Positions 33,949 through 42,868 of a DNA stretch of 64,000 nt are shown piece after piece (the stretch's first letter is position 1; each line of letters begins with the position of its first letter). The translations under genes and the position numbers were made by a program. The DNA is taken from NCBI GenBank assembly GCA_903909815.1, contig CAIVXG010000201.1:23170-87169 (forward strand), given 5' to 3'. The notes under the pieces are model-generated. The model had not been told where the DNA came from, did not search any database, and worked only from the letters and a program-made list of their open reading frames with translations. This DNA comes from an uncultured beta proteobacterium. Its GTDB lineage: Bacteria > Pseudomonadota > Gammaproteobacteria > Burkholderiales > Burkholderiaceae_C.

Positions 33949-34676
33949 GCCGCCAGCAACGGTGTGGCCGCACCGCCCTCGAAGTGCAGGTGCCAGCGCC
34001 GCAGCAGCGAGATGCCGACATGGAGTGCCAACACCACCGACAAAAGAATCAGGCCCAACGCCAGCGCCAGAGGCAAATCCCCCTTGCTGGTTTCGAGCGC
34101 AATGGCCGTGGTCATGACACGCGTGAAACCGTCGATGTTGCCACCCACGATCATCACCGCACCCACTTCGGAAATGGCTCGACCAAAGGCTGCCAGCAGC
34201 ACCGTGAGCAGGGCGTAGCGCTCGTCCCAGGCCAGCAGCAGGCTGCGCAGCAAGGCTCCCGCGCCCAGGGACTGCAACTGTTCACCGTGCTCGCGTTCGG
34301 CATCGTCCACAACCTGCCGCGTCAGTGCCGTCACCACCGGCAGCACCAGCACCGCCTGTGCCAGCACCATGGCCTTGAAGCTGAACAACCAACCCAGAAA
34401 ACCCAAAGGGCCTGAGTGCGACAGCAGCAGATACACCAGCAACCCCACCACCACCGAGGGCAGAGCCAGCATCGTGTTGAGCAGCATCAGCACGGCGCCG
34501 CGGGCCCGAAACCTGGCCACACCCAACCATGCACCGAGCACCAAACCCAAGCCGCAGGCCAGAGCACAAGCCACGCTGCTGACCGCCAGCGAGCGGCCCA
34601 CGATCGACAACAGCATCGGGTCCAGCGATGCAATCAGGGCCAGTGCGGTGCTGGCGCTGCCGGAAAAGGAATTCAT
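33945..34676 (-). CDS. tupB: Tungstate ABC transporter permease TupB
   Basis: A 243-residue permease with about five transmembrane helices, including SVACALACGLGLVLGAWLGV and NTMLALPSVVVGLLVYLLL. The coupling loop EQLQSLGAGALLRSLLLAWDE and the conserved GRAISEVGAVMIVGGNIDG block are typical of TupB. First gene of tupBCA. The gap to the divergent ModE-like regulator carries a perfect 7-base palindrome (34727-34744), a likely operator. No strong ribosome site is seen before the ATG at 34676; TTG or GTG codons further upstream are not obviously better. Confidence 0.9.
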   Translation of the reverse strand: MNSFSGSASTALALIASLDPMLLSIVGRSLAVSSVACALACGLGLVLGAWLGVARFRARGAVLMLLNTMLALPSVVVGLLVYLLLSHSGPLGFLGWLFSFKAMVLAQAVLVLPVVTALTRQVVDDAEREHGEQLQSLGAGALLRSLLLAWDERYALLTVLLAAFGRAISEVGAVMIVGGNIDGFTRVMTTAIALETSKGDLPLALALGLILLSVVLALHVGISLLRRWHLHFEGGAATPLLAA

Positions 34677-34726
34677 GCGCCGATGTTAGCGGGCTCAGGT
34701 CCTTCCTCGACTCGGGACTAGCGAGC

Positions 34727-34744
34727 TATGCAATGACTTGCATA
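34727..34744. promoter_or_regulatory. Palindrome in tupB / modE-like divergent gap
   Basis: TATGCAA, four bases, TTGCATA: a perfect inverted repeat 51-68 bases before tupB and 58-75 bases before the regulator start at 34802. The position fits an operator for the regulator encoded next to it. It does not match the E. coli ModE box. Confidence 0.55.
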
Positions 34745-34801
34745 CCCCGTATTGTCCTTCGGCGCTGCGGGGAAGGCGTCGCTTTAAGGCACACTTGGCA
34801 C

Positions 34802-35899
34802 GTGCAAAAGATCGAACTTTCCTATTCCCTGGCGGGCCAGCGTGGTGCGGATGCGCTCATCCGAAACCCCTTGATGGACCTGCTGCACGCGGTGCGCGCG
34901 CAGGGCTCGATCTCGGCGGCGGCCAAGGCGCTGCAGTTTTCCTACCGCCATGTCTGGGGCGAGCTGCGGCGCTGGGAGCAATTGCTGGGGCACTCGCTGA
35001 TCGTGTGGGACAAGGGGCAGGCCGCGCGCCTGAGCGAATTTGGCGACAAACTGTTGTGGGCCGAACGCCAGGCGCAGGCACGGCTGAGCCCGCAAATCGA
35101 AGCGCTGCAGGCCGACCTGGAGCGCGCCTTTGCCGTGGCGTTTGACGACAGCGCCCATGTGCTGACGTTCTACGCCAGCCACGACGACGCCCTGGTGGCG
35201 CTGCGCGAGCACGCGCAAGCCCTGGGACGCCTGCATCTGGACATCCGCATGACCGGCAGCGTGGACGCGATCCGCGCACTGAACGAAGGGCGCTGCCTGA
35301 TGGCGGGTTTTCACACACCCGAACAGCCGCGATCGGGCTCGCTTGCAGAGCGCACCTATAAGCCGCTGCTCAAGCCCGGTCTGCACAAGATCATCGGGTT
35401 TGCGCGCCGCAGCCAGGGGCTGATGGTGGCCCGCGGCAACCCGCTGGCGCTGGGTTCGCTGCAGGACGTCGTGCGCCAGCAGGCCCGGTTTGCCAGCCGT
35501 GCCCTGGGCACGGGCACACGGGTGTTGCTGGACGAGTTGCTGGCACAGCACGGGATTGCACCGACTCAACTCAAGGGTTACGACAGCAACGAACCCTCGC
35601 ACGCGGCGGTGGCGCAGGCGGTGGCCTCGGGCCAGGCCGACGCCGGCCTGGGCATCGCAGCCGCTGCGCAGGCGCGGGGCCTGGACTTTGTACCGCTGCT
35701 GCAGGAGCGCTACCACCTGGTGTGCCTGAAGTCGGCGCTGGAACAACCCGCCGTGCAAGCCCTGCGCGACTTGCTGCACAGCGCGCCCTGGCAACAACAA
35801 CTCAGTCAGATCGCAGGCTATGCGCCCACGCAATGCGGCGACGTGCTGTCCATGCGGCAACTGCTGCCATGGTGGGATTTCCGCAAACCCAAGGCGTGA
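34802..35899 (+). CDS. ModE-like regulator with binding-protein domain
   Basis: About 365 residues. The N-terminal part (1-110) is a ModE/LysR-type winged helix: LLHAVRAQGSISAAAKALQFSYRHVWGELRRWEQLLG. Instead of ModE's Mop domains it carries a periplasmic-binding-protein-like domain of the PBP-like/MoeR-type (about 120-360; GLMVARGNPLALGSLQDV, RFASRALGTGTRVLLDELL, GQADAGLGIAAAA). Such proteins regulate molybdate/tungstate genes by binding oxyanion or cofactor in the C-terminal domain. I used the GTG at 34802 because the domain starts there; an ATG at 34733 overlaps the palindrome. Divergent from tupBCA, so I infer control of that operon. Confidence 0.83.
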   Translation: MQKIELSYSLAGQRGADALIRNPLMDLLHAVRAQGSISAAAKALQFSYRHVWGELRRWEQLLGHSLIVWDKGQAARLSEFGDKLLWAERQAQARLSPQIEALQADLERAFAVAFDDSAHVLTFYASHDDALVALREHAQALGRLHLDIRMTGSVDAIRALNEGRCLMAGFHTPEQPRSGSLAERTYKPLLKPGLHKIIGFARRSQGLMVARGNPLALGSLQDVVRQQARFASRALGTGTRVLLDELLAQHGIAPTQLKGYDSNEPSHAAVAQAVASGQADAGLGIAAAAQARGLDFVPLLQERYHLVCLKSALEQPAVQALRDLLHSAPWQQQLSQIAGYAPTQCGDVLSMRQLLPWWDFRKPKA

Positions 35900-35917
35900 T
35901 GCGGCACGAGTCGGGCC

Positions 35918-36586
35918 TCAGCTCCACAGGTCCAGCGGCGGGTCATTCACGATCGCACGCAGCAGGTCCGAGCGCGAAACAAAGCCCGTGATCGCCCCGT
36001 TCGCCTCCACCACCGGCAAGCCAGGCAGGCCGGTGTCGAGCAATACGCGCGCAACGTGGCGCAGGTCGGTGTCGGACTGCACGCTGGGCACTGGCGTGCA
36101 CATGGCGTCGGCCACCGACTGTGCCAGCCACGCCTGCCACGCCAAGGGATGGGTATTGGGCGTGGGCAGGTGCTCGGTGCGCAGCAAATCAGCGCGCAGC
36201 AACATTCCCACCAGCATACCCTTGGCGTCCACCACCGGCGCCTGCCCGATACCCTGCTCGGACAAAAATTGCCAGCCTTGCAGCACTGTTGCCGCCAAGC
36301 TCAGCGTCCACACTTTGCGACTCATCACGTCCGCCACCCGATTCAAGGCTCGGCGCTGGCTGTCACTCTCCTGCACCTGGGCATAGGCCGCAACGGGGTT
36401 GTGCGCCTGCGCCTCCAGGCCCGCTGCGACGCGGCGCAGGTCGTCCCCGGTGTCGCTGGACGACGGATCCTGCCCAATGCGTGCCACGGCGCGCGTACGC
36501 GTCAACCGGTTGATGCCTCCGACTTGGCGCATCTGGTCCATCGGTCCGTTGAACAGTCGCCCCATCACCCCATAAACAGAAAACAT
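35918..36586 (-). CDS. CBS-domain protein
   Basis: A 222-residue cytoplasmic protein with two CBS repeats in the C-terminal two-thirds (about 85-145: VADVMSRKVWTLSL and GQAPVVDAKGMLVGMLLRADLL; about 155-215: VADAMCTPVPSVQSDTDLR and GLPVVEANGAITGFVSRSDLL). CBS pairs bind adenine nucleotides and sense energy state. The N-terminal 80 residues start MFSVYGVMGRLF and are of unknown fold. CAGGAGG precedes the ATG at 36586; the ORF is open to 36652 but without a site. It is convergent with the ModE-like gene (18-base gap). Target unknown. Confidence 0.88.
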   Translation of the reverse strand: MFSVYGVMGRLFNGPMDQMRQVGGINRLTRTRAVARIGQDPSSSDTGDDLRRVAAGLEAQAHNPVAAYAQVQESDSQRRALNRVADVMSRKVWTLSLAATVLQGWQFLSEQGIGQAPVVDAKGMLVGMLLRADLLRTEHLPTPNTHPLAWQAWLAQSVADAMCTPVPSVQSDTDLRHVARVLLDTGLPGLPVVEANGAITGFVSRSDLLRAIVNDPPLDLWS

Positions 36587-36772
36587 TGGCCGGCCTCCTG
36601 GCTTGCACGCGCAGGCCTTCACTCCACTATACGCGGCGGGCCCCGGGGACAAAGCGCGCCGCCATGTGTTTTTACATACGCGTTTACCCTAGGAAGAAAC
36701 CGCCCTCCCCCGGCATTTTCATTGGCGTGAAGCGTTACCCTCAACCGTCACTAATTTTGTCGCGGAGACAAC

Positions 36773-37381
36773 ATGCAAGCACTTCTAAAACTGTCCAAGG
36801 GCGTGGATTGGCTCAACAGTCTGATCGGAAAATACGTCATCTGGCTGATTCTGGGTTCGACCGTGATCAGCGCGCTGAACGCGATCGTGCGCAAGGTGTT
36901 CAATACCAGTTCCAACGCCTATCTGGAAATTCAGTGGTATTTGTTTGCCGCCTCGTTCCTGATCGCCGCCGGCTACACCCTGCTCAACGGCGAACACGTG
37001 CGCATCGACGTGCTCGCCAGCAAATTTTCCAAGCGCACGCAGATCTGGCTCGATGTGTTCGGCTTCACGGTGTTCTTGATTCCGTTTTGCTGCACCATCC
37101 TGTGGTTCAGCATGCCGTTTGTGATCAAGGGCTACGTCATGGGCGAGATGTCATCCAACGCCGGCGGCCTGATTCGCTGGCCCGTATATGCCATGCTGCC
37201 ATTGGGCTTTGGCCTGCTGCTGCTGCAAGCGGTGTCCGAATTGATCAAGCGCCTGGCATTTTTGCAGGGCTTGATTGAGGACCCGACGCACAAGAAGGTG
37301 GACAAGACGGCCGAGGAAGAACTGGCCGAGGCGATTGTGCAACTGGCCGAAGAAAAAGCCGCCAAAGCCAAGACGGCTTGA
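36773..37381 (+). CDS. dctQ: TRAP transporter small permease (DctQ)
   Basis: A 202-residue membrane protein with four helices (about 20-42, 55-75, 92-115, 137-160): YVIWLILGSTVISALNAIVRK, then WYLFAASFLIAAGYTLLNGEHVRID, the DctQ signature. The cytoplasmic C-terminal tail (about 175-202) is very charged, EEELAEAIVQLAEEKAAKAK. It pairs with DctM to form the sodium-driven TRAP permease. The subtype matches the so-called mannitol/chloroaromatic group. It is 17 bases upstream of dctM. A promoter probably lies in 36587-36772, where GCGTTTACCCT and GCGTTACCCT recur 52 bases apart. Confidence 0.9.
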   Translation: MQALLKLSKGVDWLNSLIGKYVIWLILGSTVISALNAIVRKVFNTSSNAYLEIQWYLFAASFLIAAGYTLLNGEHVRIDVLASKFSKRTQIWLDVFGFTVFLIPFCCTILWFSMPFVIKGYVMGEMSSNAGGLIRWPVYAMLPLGFGLLLLQAVSELIKRLAFLQGLIEDPTHKKVDKTAEEELAEAIVQLAEEKAAKAKTA

Positions 37382-37398
37382 TCTATCTGGAGCAACTC

Positions 37399-39168
37399 AT
37401 GGAATTCATTCTTGCCAACTACGCGCCCCTCATGTTTGCGGGGCTGATCGTCTTCTTGTTGATGGGCTTTCCAGTGGCGTTCAGCCTGGGCGCCTGCGGC
37501 CTGTTCTTCGGTTTCGTCGGCGTGGAGCTTGGCCTGCTGCCCGAAGCCCTGTTGCAGGCTTTGCCGTTGCGCATGTTCGGCATCATGCAAAACGACACGC
37601 TGCTGGCGATACCGTTCTTCACGCTCATGGGCTTGATTCTGGAACGCAGCGGCATGGCCGAAGACCTGCTCGAAACCATAGGCCAGCTCTTTGGACCCCT
37701 GCGCGGCGGCCTGGCGCTGGCCGTCATTTTTGTCGGCGCCCTGCTGGCCGCCACCACCGGCGTCGTGGCAGCGTCGGTGATCTCCATGGGCCTGATCTCG
37801 CTTCCCATCATGCTGCGCTACGGCTATGACCGGCGCCTGGCCGCGGGTGTGATTGCGGCCTCGGGCACGCTGGCGCAGATCATCCCACCCTCGCTGGTGC
37901 TCATCATCCTGGCCGATCAACTGGGCCGCAGCGTGGGCGACATGTACAAGGGCGCCTTCATCCCCGGCTTTGTGCTCACCGCCTTCTATGCCGGCTACGT
38001 CATTCTGCTGGCCTTCATCAAACCGGCCTGGGTTCCGGCCCTGCCCCTGGAGGCGCGCACCTTTCGCGAGCCCAGCGGCAAGAGCGGCGGCACCTCGCTG
38101 CTGCTGCTGACGGCGCTCAGCGCCGGTTTGGCGATCTACTTTGGCAAGCACTACGCGCAGGTGGTGAGCTGGTGGAGCGGCACCCTCGTGGACACCGTCG
38201 CCACGGACGAGACCATCGTCGTCTCCATGTGCCTGGGCGTGATGCTGGCCTTCGTGATTGCGTCTCTGAACAAGCTCACCCACTTGGGGCTGCTGTCCAA
38301 GATGGCCGAACGCGTGACCTTTGTGCTGATCCCGCCGCTGCTGCTGATCTTCCTGGTGCTGGGCACCATCTTCCTGGGGATTGCCACCCCGACCGAAGGC
38401 GGCGCGATGGGCGCACTGGGCGCCATCATCATGGCAGCGGCGCGCGGACGCCTGAGTTTCGCCCTGCTCAAGCAGGCACTGAACAGCACTACCAAGCTGG
38501 CCTGTTTTGTGGTGTTCATTCTGGTGGGATCGACCGTCTTCAGTCTGGTGTTCCAGGGCGTGGACGGACAGAAGTGGGTGGAAAGACTGCTCACCGGCCT
38601 GCCCGGTGGTCAACTCGGATTCCTGATCGTTGTGAACATCATGATCTTCTTCCTGGCCTTCTTTCTGGACTTCTTCGAACTCTCGTTCATCGTGGTGCCG
38701 CTGATCGGTCCGGTAGCGGAAAAGCTGGGCATCGACCTGATCTGGTTTGGCGTGCTGCTGGGCGTGAACATGCAAACTTCGTTCATGCATCCGCCCTTCG
38801 GTTTCGCGCTGTTCTATCTGCGCAGTGTGGCTCCGATCAAGGCCTACACCGATCGCGTTTCCAAGAAGCAGATCGAACCCGTCACCACAATGCAGATCTA
38901 TTGGGGTGCCGTGCCCTTTGTGCTGATCCAGATCGTGATGGTGGGACTCATCATCGCCTTCCCCGGCATTGTCTCCAGCGGCTTGGACAAGGAGGTGAAG
39001 ATCGACCTGAACAAGGTGGAGCTGCAGATCGAGGCCAATCCGCCGGAGCAGCAGGAGGCGCCGGTGCCCACACTCGGCGCATCGGACGCCCCCGCCGCGC
39101 CGGCCACGAGTGCGGACATCGATCCGATGAAGGCGATGGAAGATTCTATGGCCAAGGACAAGAAGTAG
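37399..39168 (+). CDS. dctM: TRAP transporter large permease (DctM)
   Basis: A 589-residue inner-membrane permease, longer than ordinary DctM (about 430) because of an insertion and a charged tail, as in the large TRAP subfamily. Signatures are LIVFLLMGFPVAFSLGACGL, IPFFTLMGLILERSGMAEDL, GTLAQIIPPSLVLII and GIATPTEGGAMGALGA. The last 55 residues are Pro/Ala/Glu-rich and cytoplasmic. I chose the ATG at 37399 with GGAG 8 bases upstream; a TTG at 37378 overlaps the dctQ stop. The receptor DctP, needed for substrate capture, is not found next to it. Substrate probably a carboxylate. Confidence 0.92.
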   Translation: MEFILANYAPLMFAGLIVFLLMGFPVAFSLGACGLFFGFVGVELGLLPEALLQALPLRMFGIMQNDTLLAIPFFTLMGLILERSGMAEDLLETIGQLFGPLRGGLALAVIFVGALLAATTGVVAASVISMGLISLPIMLRYGYDRRLAAGVIAASGTLAQIIPPSLVLIILADQLGRSVGDMYKGAFIPGFVLTAFYAGYVILLAFIKPAWVPALPLEARTFREPSGKSGGTSLLLLTALSAGLAIYFGKHYAQVVSWWSGTLVDTVATDETIVVSMCLGVMLAFVIASLNKLTHLGLLSKMAERVTFVLIPPLLLIFLVLGTIFLGIATPTEGGAMGALGAIIMAAARGRLSFALLKQALNSTTKLACFVVFILVGSTVFSLVFQGVDGQKWVERLLTGLPGGQLGFLIVVNIMIFFLAFFLDFFELSFIVVPLIGPVAEKLGIDLIWFGVLLGVNMQTSFMHPPFGFALFYLRSVAPIKAYTDRVSKKQIEPVTTMQIYWGAVPFVLIQIVMVGLIIAFPGIVSSGLDKEVKIDLNKVELQIEANPPEQQEAPVPTLGASDAPAAPATSADIDPMKAMEDSMAKDKK

Positions 39169-39719
39169 AACCGCTCAGGTCACCTATCGACAAGGAGTCG
39201 TATGAAAAGATTCATGCACTCAGAGCCTCCAAGATCGAACCGGCACTTGCAGCACTGAAGTGTCAGGTTTGGGCTGATGCCCGGCGCATGGTATTTTCCG
39301 GTACCGGCGAAGCTGCAGTTTCAGTCGCCCGTACTGGGCTCTGAATCTCATCAGCGCTTCTGACCCCTTCTTCTCCGGGTCCAATCCTTGGCTTGGAAAT
39401 TCGCAGGCTCAAGGCCACGGGTGCGCGGCGCTAAAAGGCGATGACCGCGTGTCGGTCCTGCTGGTGCTTGACGCTCCGTCCACATTACCAAATTTTCCAA
39501 CCGCACAAAGTGCCACCGCAGGCTTCCTAGCTCCACACACAAATCCCTAACTGAGTGGGCGGGCCGCTATCAGATTCTGGCGGACTCGTACAGATGGACA
39601 TGTTCGTCTACTTCTTTGATGACCTCAGGTGTTTTTCGGCACTGATTCAGGCTTACACCTGATGTTACGCGAGCCCGGAAAGCAGTATATTGGGCTGTGA
39701 GATCCGGCTCATTGACTTG
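39169..39719. other. Gene-free gap with a possible dctP start remnant
   Basis: 551 bases between dctM and the GGDEF-EAL gene. At 39192-39204 a perfect AAGGAG site precedes an ATG reading MKRFMHSEPPRSNRHLQH and then a stop at 39256-39258. A good ribosome site with no gene behind it, just after dctM, suggests the start of a lost receptor gene. A 63-codon minus-strand ORF (39351-39542) has no ribosome site or family features. The stretch 39545-39690 is AT-richer and should hold the promoter of the next gene. Confidence 0.4.
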
Positions 39720-42578
39720 ATGAAACCTTTAGCGAGACACGAGGTGGAAGATAAAAGTGTGAGTCGTGCACTGTCTCTGCGCTATGTCGTAGCGCTGTCG
39801 TTGATCGCCATGCTTTCCATAGCTGCGTGGTTTAGCCTGACCCTTGTGGTCTCCAAACAGGAAAATACGGCAGCCCTTGTCAACGTTAGCGGCAGGCAAC
39901 GTATGCTGACTCAGCATGTTGCACTGCTCTCTGTCCAGTTGGTGCATGCATCCCCATCAGATCGCGCAGCCATCCGTGAATATCTACGCAATTCAATCGA
40001 GTTAATGGAGCGATCACACCATGCGCTGATTCATGGGGATAGGAGCATGGGACTGCCTCGCACCCTGTCTGCCGCTGCACGAGCTGCGTACTTTGATGGA
40101 ACTGCTGCGCTGGACCCTCAGGTTGAAGCCTTTATCCGAATCGTCAAGCAATTTCTAGCGCTCAGCGACGAAGCTTTTGCGTCAAACTATTCGCTGATCC
40201 ACGAAATAACTGATGTTGCACCGGTCACCTTGACCAAGGCGCTTGATCAAATGGTGAAGGAATACGAAATCGAAGGTGACCAAGCGGTCATCTTACTAAA
40301 AACTGCCGAGACAGTGTTCCTTGTGGCCACACTGTTTCTGCTGGCTCTGGAGGCTCTGCTAATTTTTCGTCCGTTTGTCAGATATGTCCGAAATACGATC
40401 GAAGATTTGAACTCAATCACAGCGCAATTGCAATGTCAACAAGGGCAGCTTGAGTTGATGGTCAGACAGCGCACCGGAGAGCTTGAGCAAAAAAATGAAA
40501 CATTGTCCAACCGAGAAGAGGCACTTCGGGTTGCATTCCAATATTCGCGCAGCTTGATCGAAGCCAGTCTTGACCCTTTGGTGACAATCAGCCTGGAGGG
40601 AAAGATCACTGACGCAAACCACGCCACTGAGCAGGTCACGGGATTGGAGCGGGCGGATCTGATCGGCAGCGACTTCGCCGACTACTTCACCGACCCGGCA
40701 CAGGCACGCGATGGATACCAACTCGCGTTTGCCAAGGGCTTCGTCACCGACTATCCGCTGGCTATCCGCCATACCAACGGTAGGATCACCGAAGTGCTCT
40801 ACAACGCGAGTGTTTACCGTGACGATGCGGGCAAGGTACAGGGGGTGTTTGCCGCGGCGCGCGATGTGACCGAACGTAAGAAGGCAGAGGCGTCGATTCA
40901 GGCGTCGAGTGTCTTCACCTATGCCCGCGAGGGCATCATGATCACCCACGCCAACGGCACCATACTCAACGTCAACGATGCCTTCACGCGCATCACCGGT
41001 TATAGCCGAGAGGAAGTTCTTGGGAAGAACCCGCGTCTGCTGAGTTCAGGGCGCCAGGACAGGGAGTTTTACGCCGCGATGTGGGCAGACATGACGCAGA
41101 AAGGCCACTGGTACGGAGACGTCTGGAACCGACGCAAAAATGGCGAATTGTATGTTGAGGCGCTAACTATCACTGCAGTGCGCGGCGTCGATGGCGCAAC
41201 CGAGCACTTTGTCGCCCTGTTCACCGACATCACCGCCATCAGAGAACACCAAAGCCAACTGGAGCACATGGCGCACTTTGATGCACTGACCAATCTGCCC
41301 AACCGCCTATTGCTGTCGGATCGGCTGCGCCAGGGTTTGGTCCAGGCCGAGCGTCGCGGACGCACGTTGGCGGTCATATATCTGGACCTTGACGGTTTCA
41401 AGGCTATTAATGATCTACATGGGCACGAAGCGGGTGATCAATTGTTGATTACCCTGGCCGACCGTATGAAACAGAGCTTGCGCGAAGGCGACACAGTGGC
41501 CCGACTGGGCGGCGACGAGTTTGTGGCCATCATGGGGGACCTTGCTGATGTGGAAGCGTGTGTCCCCATGCTAAACCGCCTGCTAGCCAATGCGGCGCGG
41601 CCGGTGTTAGTCGGTAAGCTGAACCTGCAGGTTTCCGCCAGCATCGGAGTGACTTTTTACCCACAGGAACTGGACATTGATGCCGACCAACTTTTGCGCC
41701 AGGCCGACCAGGCCATGTACCAAGCCAAGGTGGCGGGAAAAGGGCGTTACCACGTGTTCGATGCCCAGCAAGACAGCAGCATTCGCGTCCACCACGAAAG
41801 CCTGGAGCGAATTCGACAGGCCTTGAGAGATGGTGAATTTGTCCTGTACTACCAGCCCAAGGTGAATATGCGAACTGGCAGGGTCATCGGTGCAGAGGCT
41901 TTGATCCGCTGGCAACATCCGGAGCGTGGACTGCTTGCGCCAGCGCTGTTTCTATCGGTGATTGAAGATCACCCGCTGGCAGTGGCTGTTGGCGAGTGGG
42001 TAATCGGCACAGCCCTGACTCAGATCGAGGCCTGGCGCACGGCAGGGCTGGACATTCCGGTCAGCGTCAACATAGGCGCTCGTCAGTTGCAGCAAGCCGA
42101 CTTTGTGGAGCGACTGCGCGCGACTCTGGCAGCGCATCCAGACGTGAATCCATCCCACCTTGAGTTGGAAATTTTGGAAACCACGGCGCTCGAAGACATC
42201 ACTCAAATCTCCCAGCTGATCGAGTCATGTGCCGGACTCGGTGTGGGCTTTGCGCTGGACGACTTTGGCACCGGCTACTCGTCGCTCACGTACCTGAGGC
42301 GGCTTCAAGTCACGATGATCAAGATCGACCAGAGTTTTGTGCGCGACATGATCGACGACCCCGATGACTTGGCCATATTGCAGGGAGTGATTGGATTGGC
42401 AGTTGCCTTCAAACGTCAGGTGATCGCGGAGGGCGTAGAGACCCTGGAGCACGGCAGCGTGTTACTGAAGTTGGGCTGTGATCTGGCCCAAGGCTTCGGC
42501 ATAGCGCGCCCCATGCCCGCGAGCGAGATGCCGGGCTGGGCCAAGGCATGGAAGCCGGAACCGGCTTGGAACCTGTAG
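39720..42578 (+). CDS. PAS-GGDEF-EAL cyclic-di-GMP protein with PilJ-type sensor
   Basis: A 952-residue membrane signalling protein. Helix 1 (about 20-43, VVALSLIAMLSIAAWFSLTL) and helix 2 (about 200-220) enclose a periplasmic PilJ/NarX-type domain containing NVSGRQRMLTQHVALL. Then come two PAS domains (about 280-390 and 395-505), a GGDEF domain with intact RLGGDEF (about 600), and an EAL domain with GAEALIRW (about 725), DDFGTGYSSL and IAEGVE. Both cyclase and phosphodiesterase sites look intact, so it could make or break c-di-GMP. Start at ATG 39720; the site is weak and a TTG at 39690 is open. A response regulator follows after 290 bases. Confidence 0.92.
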   Translation: MKPLARHEVEDKSVSRALSLRYVVALSLIAMLSIAAWFSLTLVVSKQENTAALVNVSGRQRMLTQHVALLSVQLVHASPSDRAAIREYLRNSIELMERSHHALIHGDRSMGLPRTLSAAARAAYFDGTAALDPQVEAFIRIVKQFLALSDEAFASNYSLIHEITDVAPVTLTKALDQMVKEYEIEGDQAVILLKTAETVFLVATLFLLALEALLIFRPFVRYVRNTIEDLNSITAQLQCQQGQLELMVRQRTGELEQKNETLSNREEALRVAFQYSRSLIEASLDPLVTISLEGKITDANHATEQVTGLERADLIGSDFADYFTDPAQARDGYQLAFAKGFVTDYPLAIRHTNGRITEVLYNASVYRDDAGKVQGVFAAARDVTERKKAEASIQASSVFTYAREGIMITHANGTILNVNDAFTRITGYSREEVLGKNPRLLSSGRQDREFYAAMWADMTQKGHWYGDVWNRRKNGELYVEALTITAVRGVDGATEHFVALFTDITAIREHQSQLEHMAHFDALTNLPNRLLLSDRLRQGLVQAERRGRTLAVIYLDLDGFKAINDLHGHEAGDQLLITLADRMKQSLREGDTVARLGGDEFVAIMGDLADVEACVPMLNRLLANAARPVLVGKLNLQVSASIGVTFYPQELDIDADQLLRQADQAMYQAKVAGKGRYHVFDAQQDSSIRVHHESLERIRQALRDGEFVLYYQPKVNMRTGRVIGAEALIRWQHPERGLLAPALFLSVIEDHPLAVAVGEWVIGTALTQIEAWRTAGLDIPVSVNIGARQLQQADFVERLRATLAAHPDVNPSHLELEILETTALEDITQISQLIESCAGLGVGFALDDFGTGYSSLTYLRRLQVTMIKIDQSFVRDMIDDPDDLAILQGVIGLAVAFKRQVIAEGVETLEHGSVLLKLGCDLAQGFGIARPMPASEMPGWAKAWKPEPAWNL

Positions 42579-42868
42579 CCGTGAATCAGCAACGATGCAT
42601 AGTCCAGTCTTGGCCCTGCGATACAGCGCAGCTTAAACTTGACTCCAAAAAGTGCTCGGCTGGGTCAGTGCGGGAACATCACAGCATTGGCTGGACGTCG
42701 TCATCCGACTTTGCGGATTTTCCTATGCGCCTGATGAGTTCCTTGAATGCCGCTGGCTCAACATCCCTGTGAAGCAAAGCATTGTTTATGGAATCGGCCA
42801 TGGGATAGAATCCTCCCAATTCCATGGGACCCGTGGACGAACAAATTGGCACCTTCGGGTATAGGACT

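Noticed and set aside
36680..36741. Direct repeat GCGTTTACCCT / GCGTTACCCT upstream of dctQ as an operator
   Set aside because: The copies differ by an insertion and lie 52 bases apart with no other support, so I mention it only under dctQ.
39351..39542. A 63-codon minus-strand ORF in the dctM to GGDEF gap
   Set aside because: Arg-rich, no ribosome site, no domain. Chance reading or a fragment of an unknown element.
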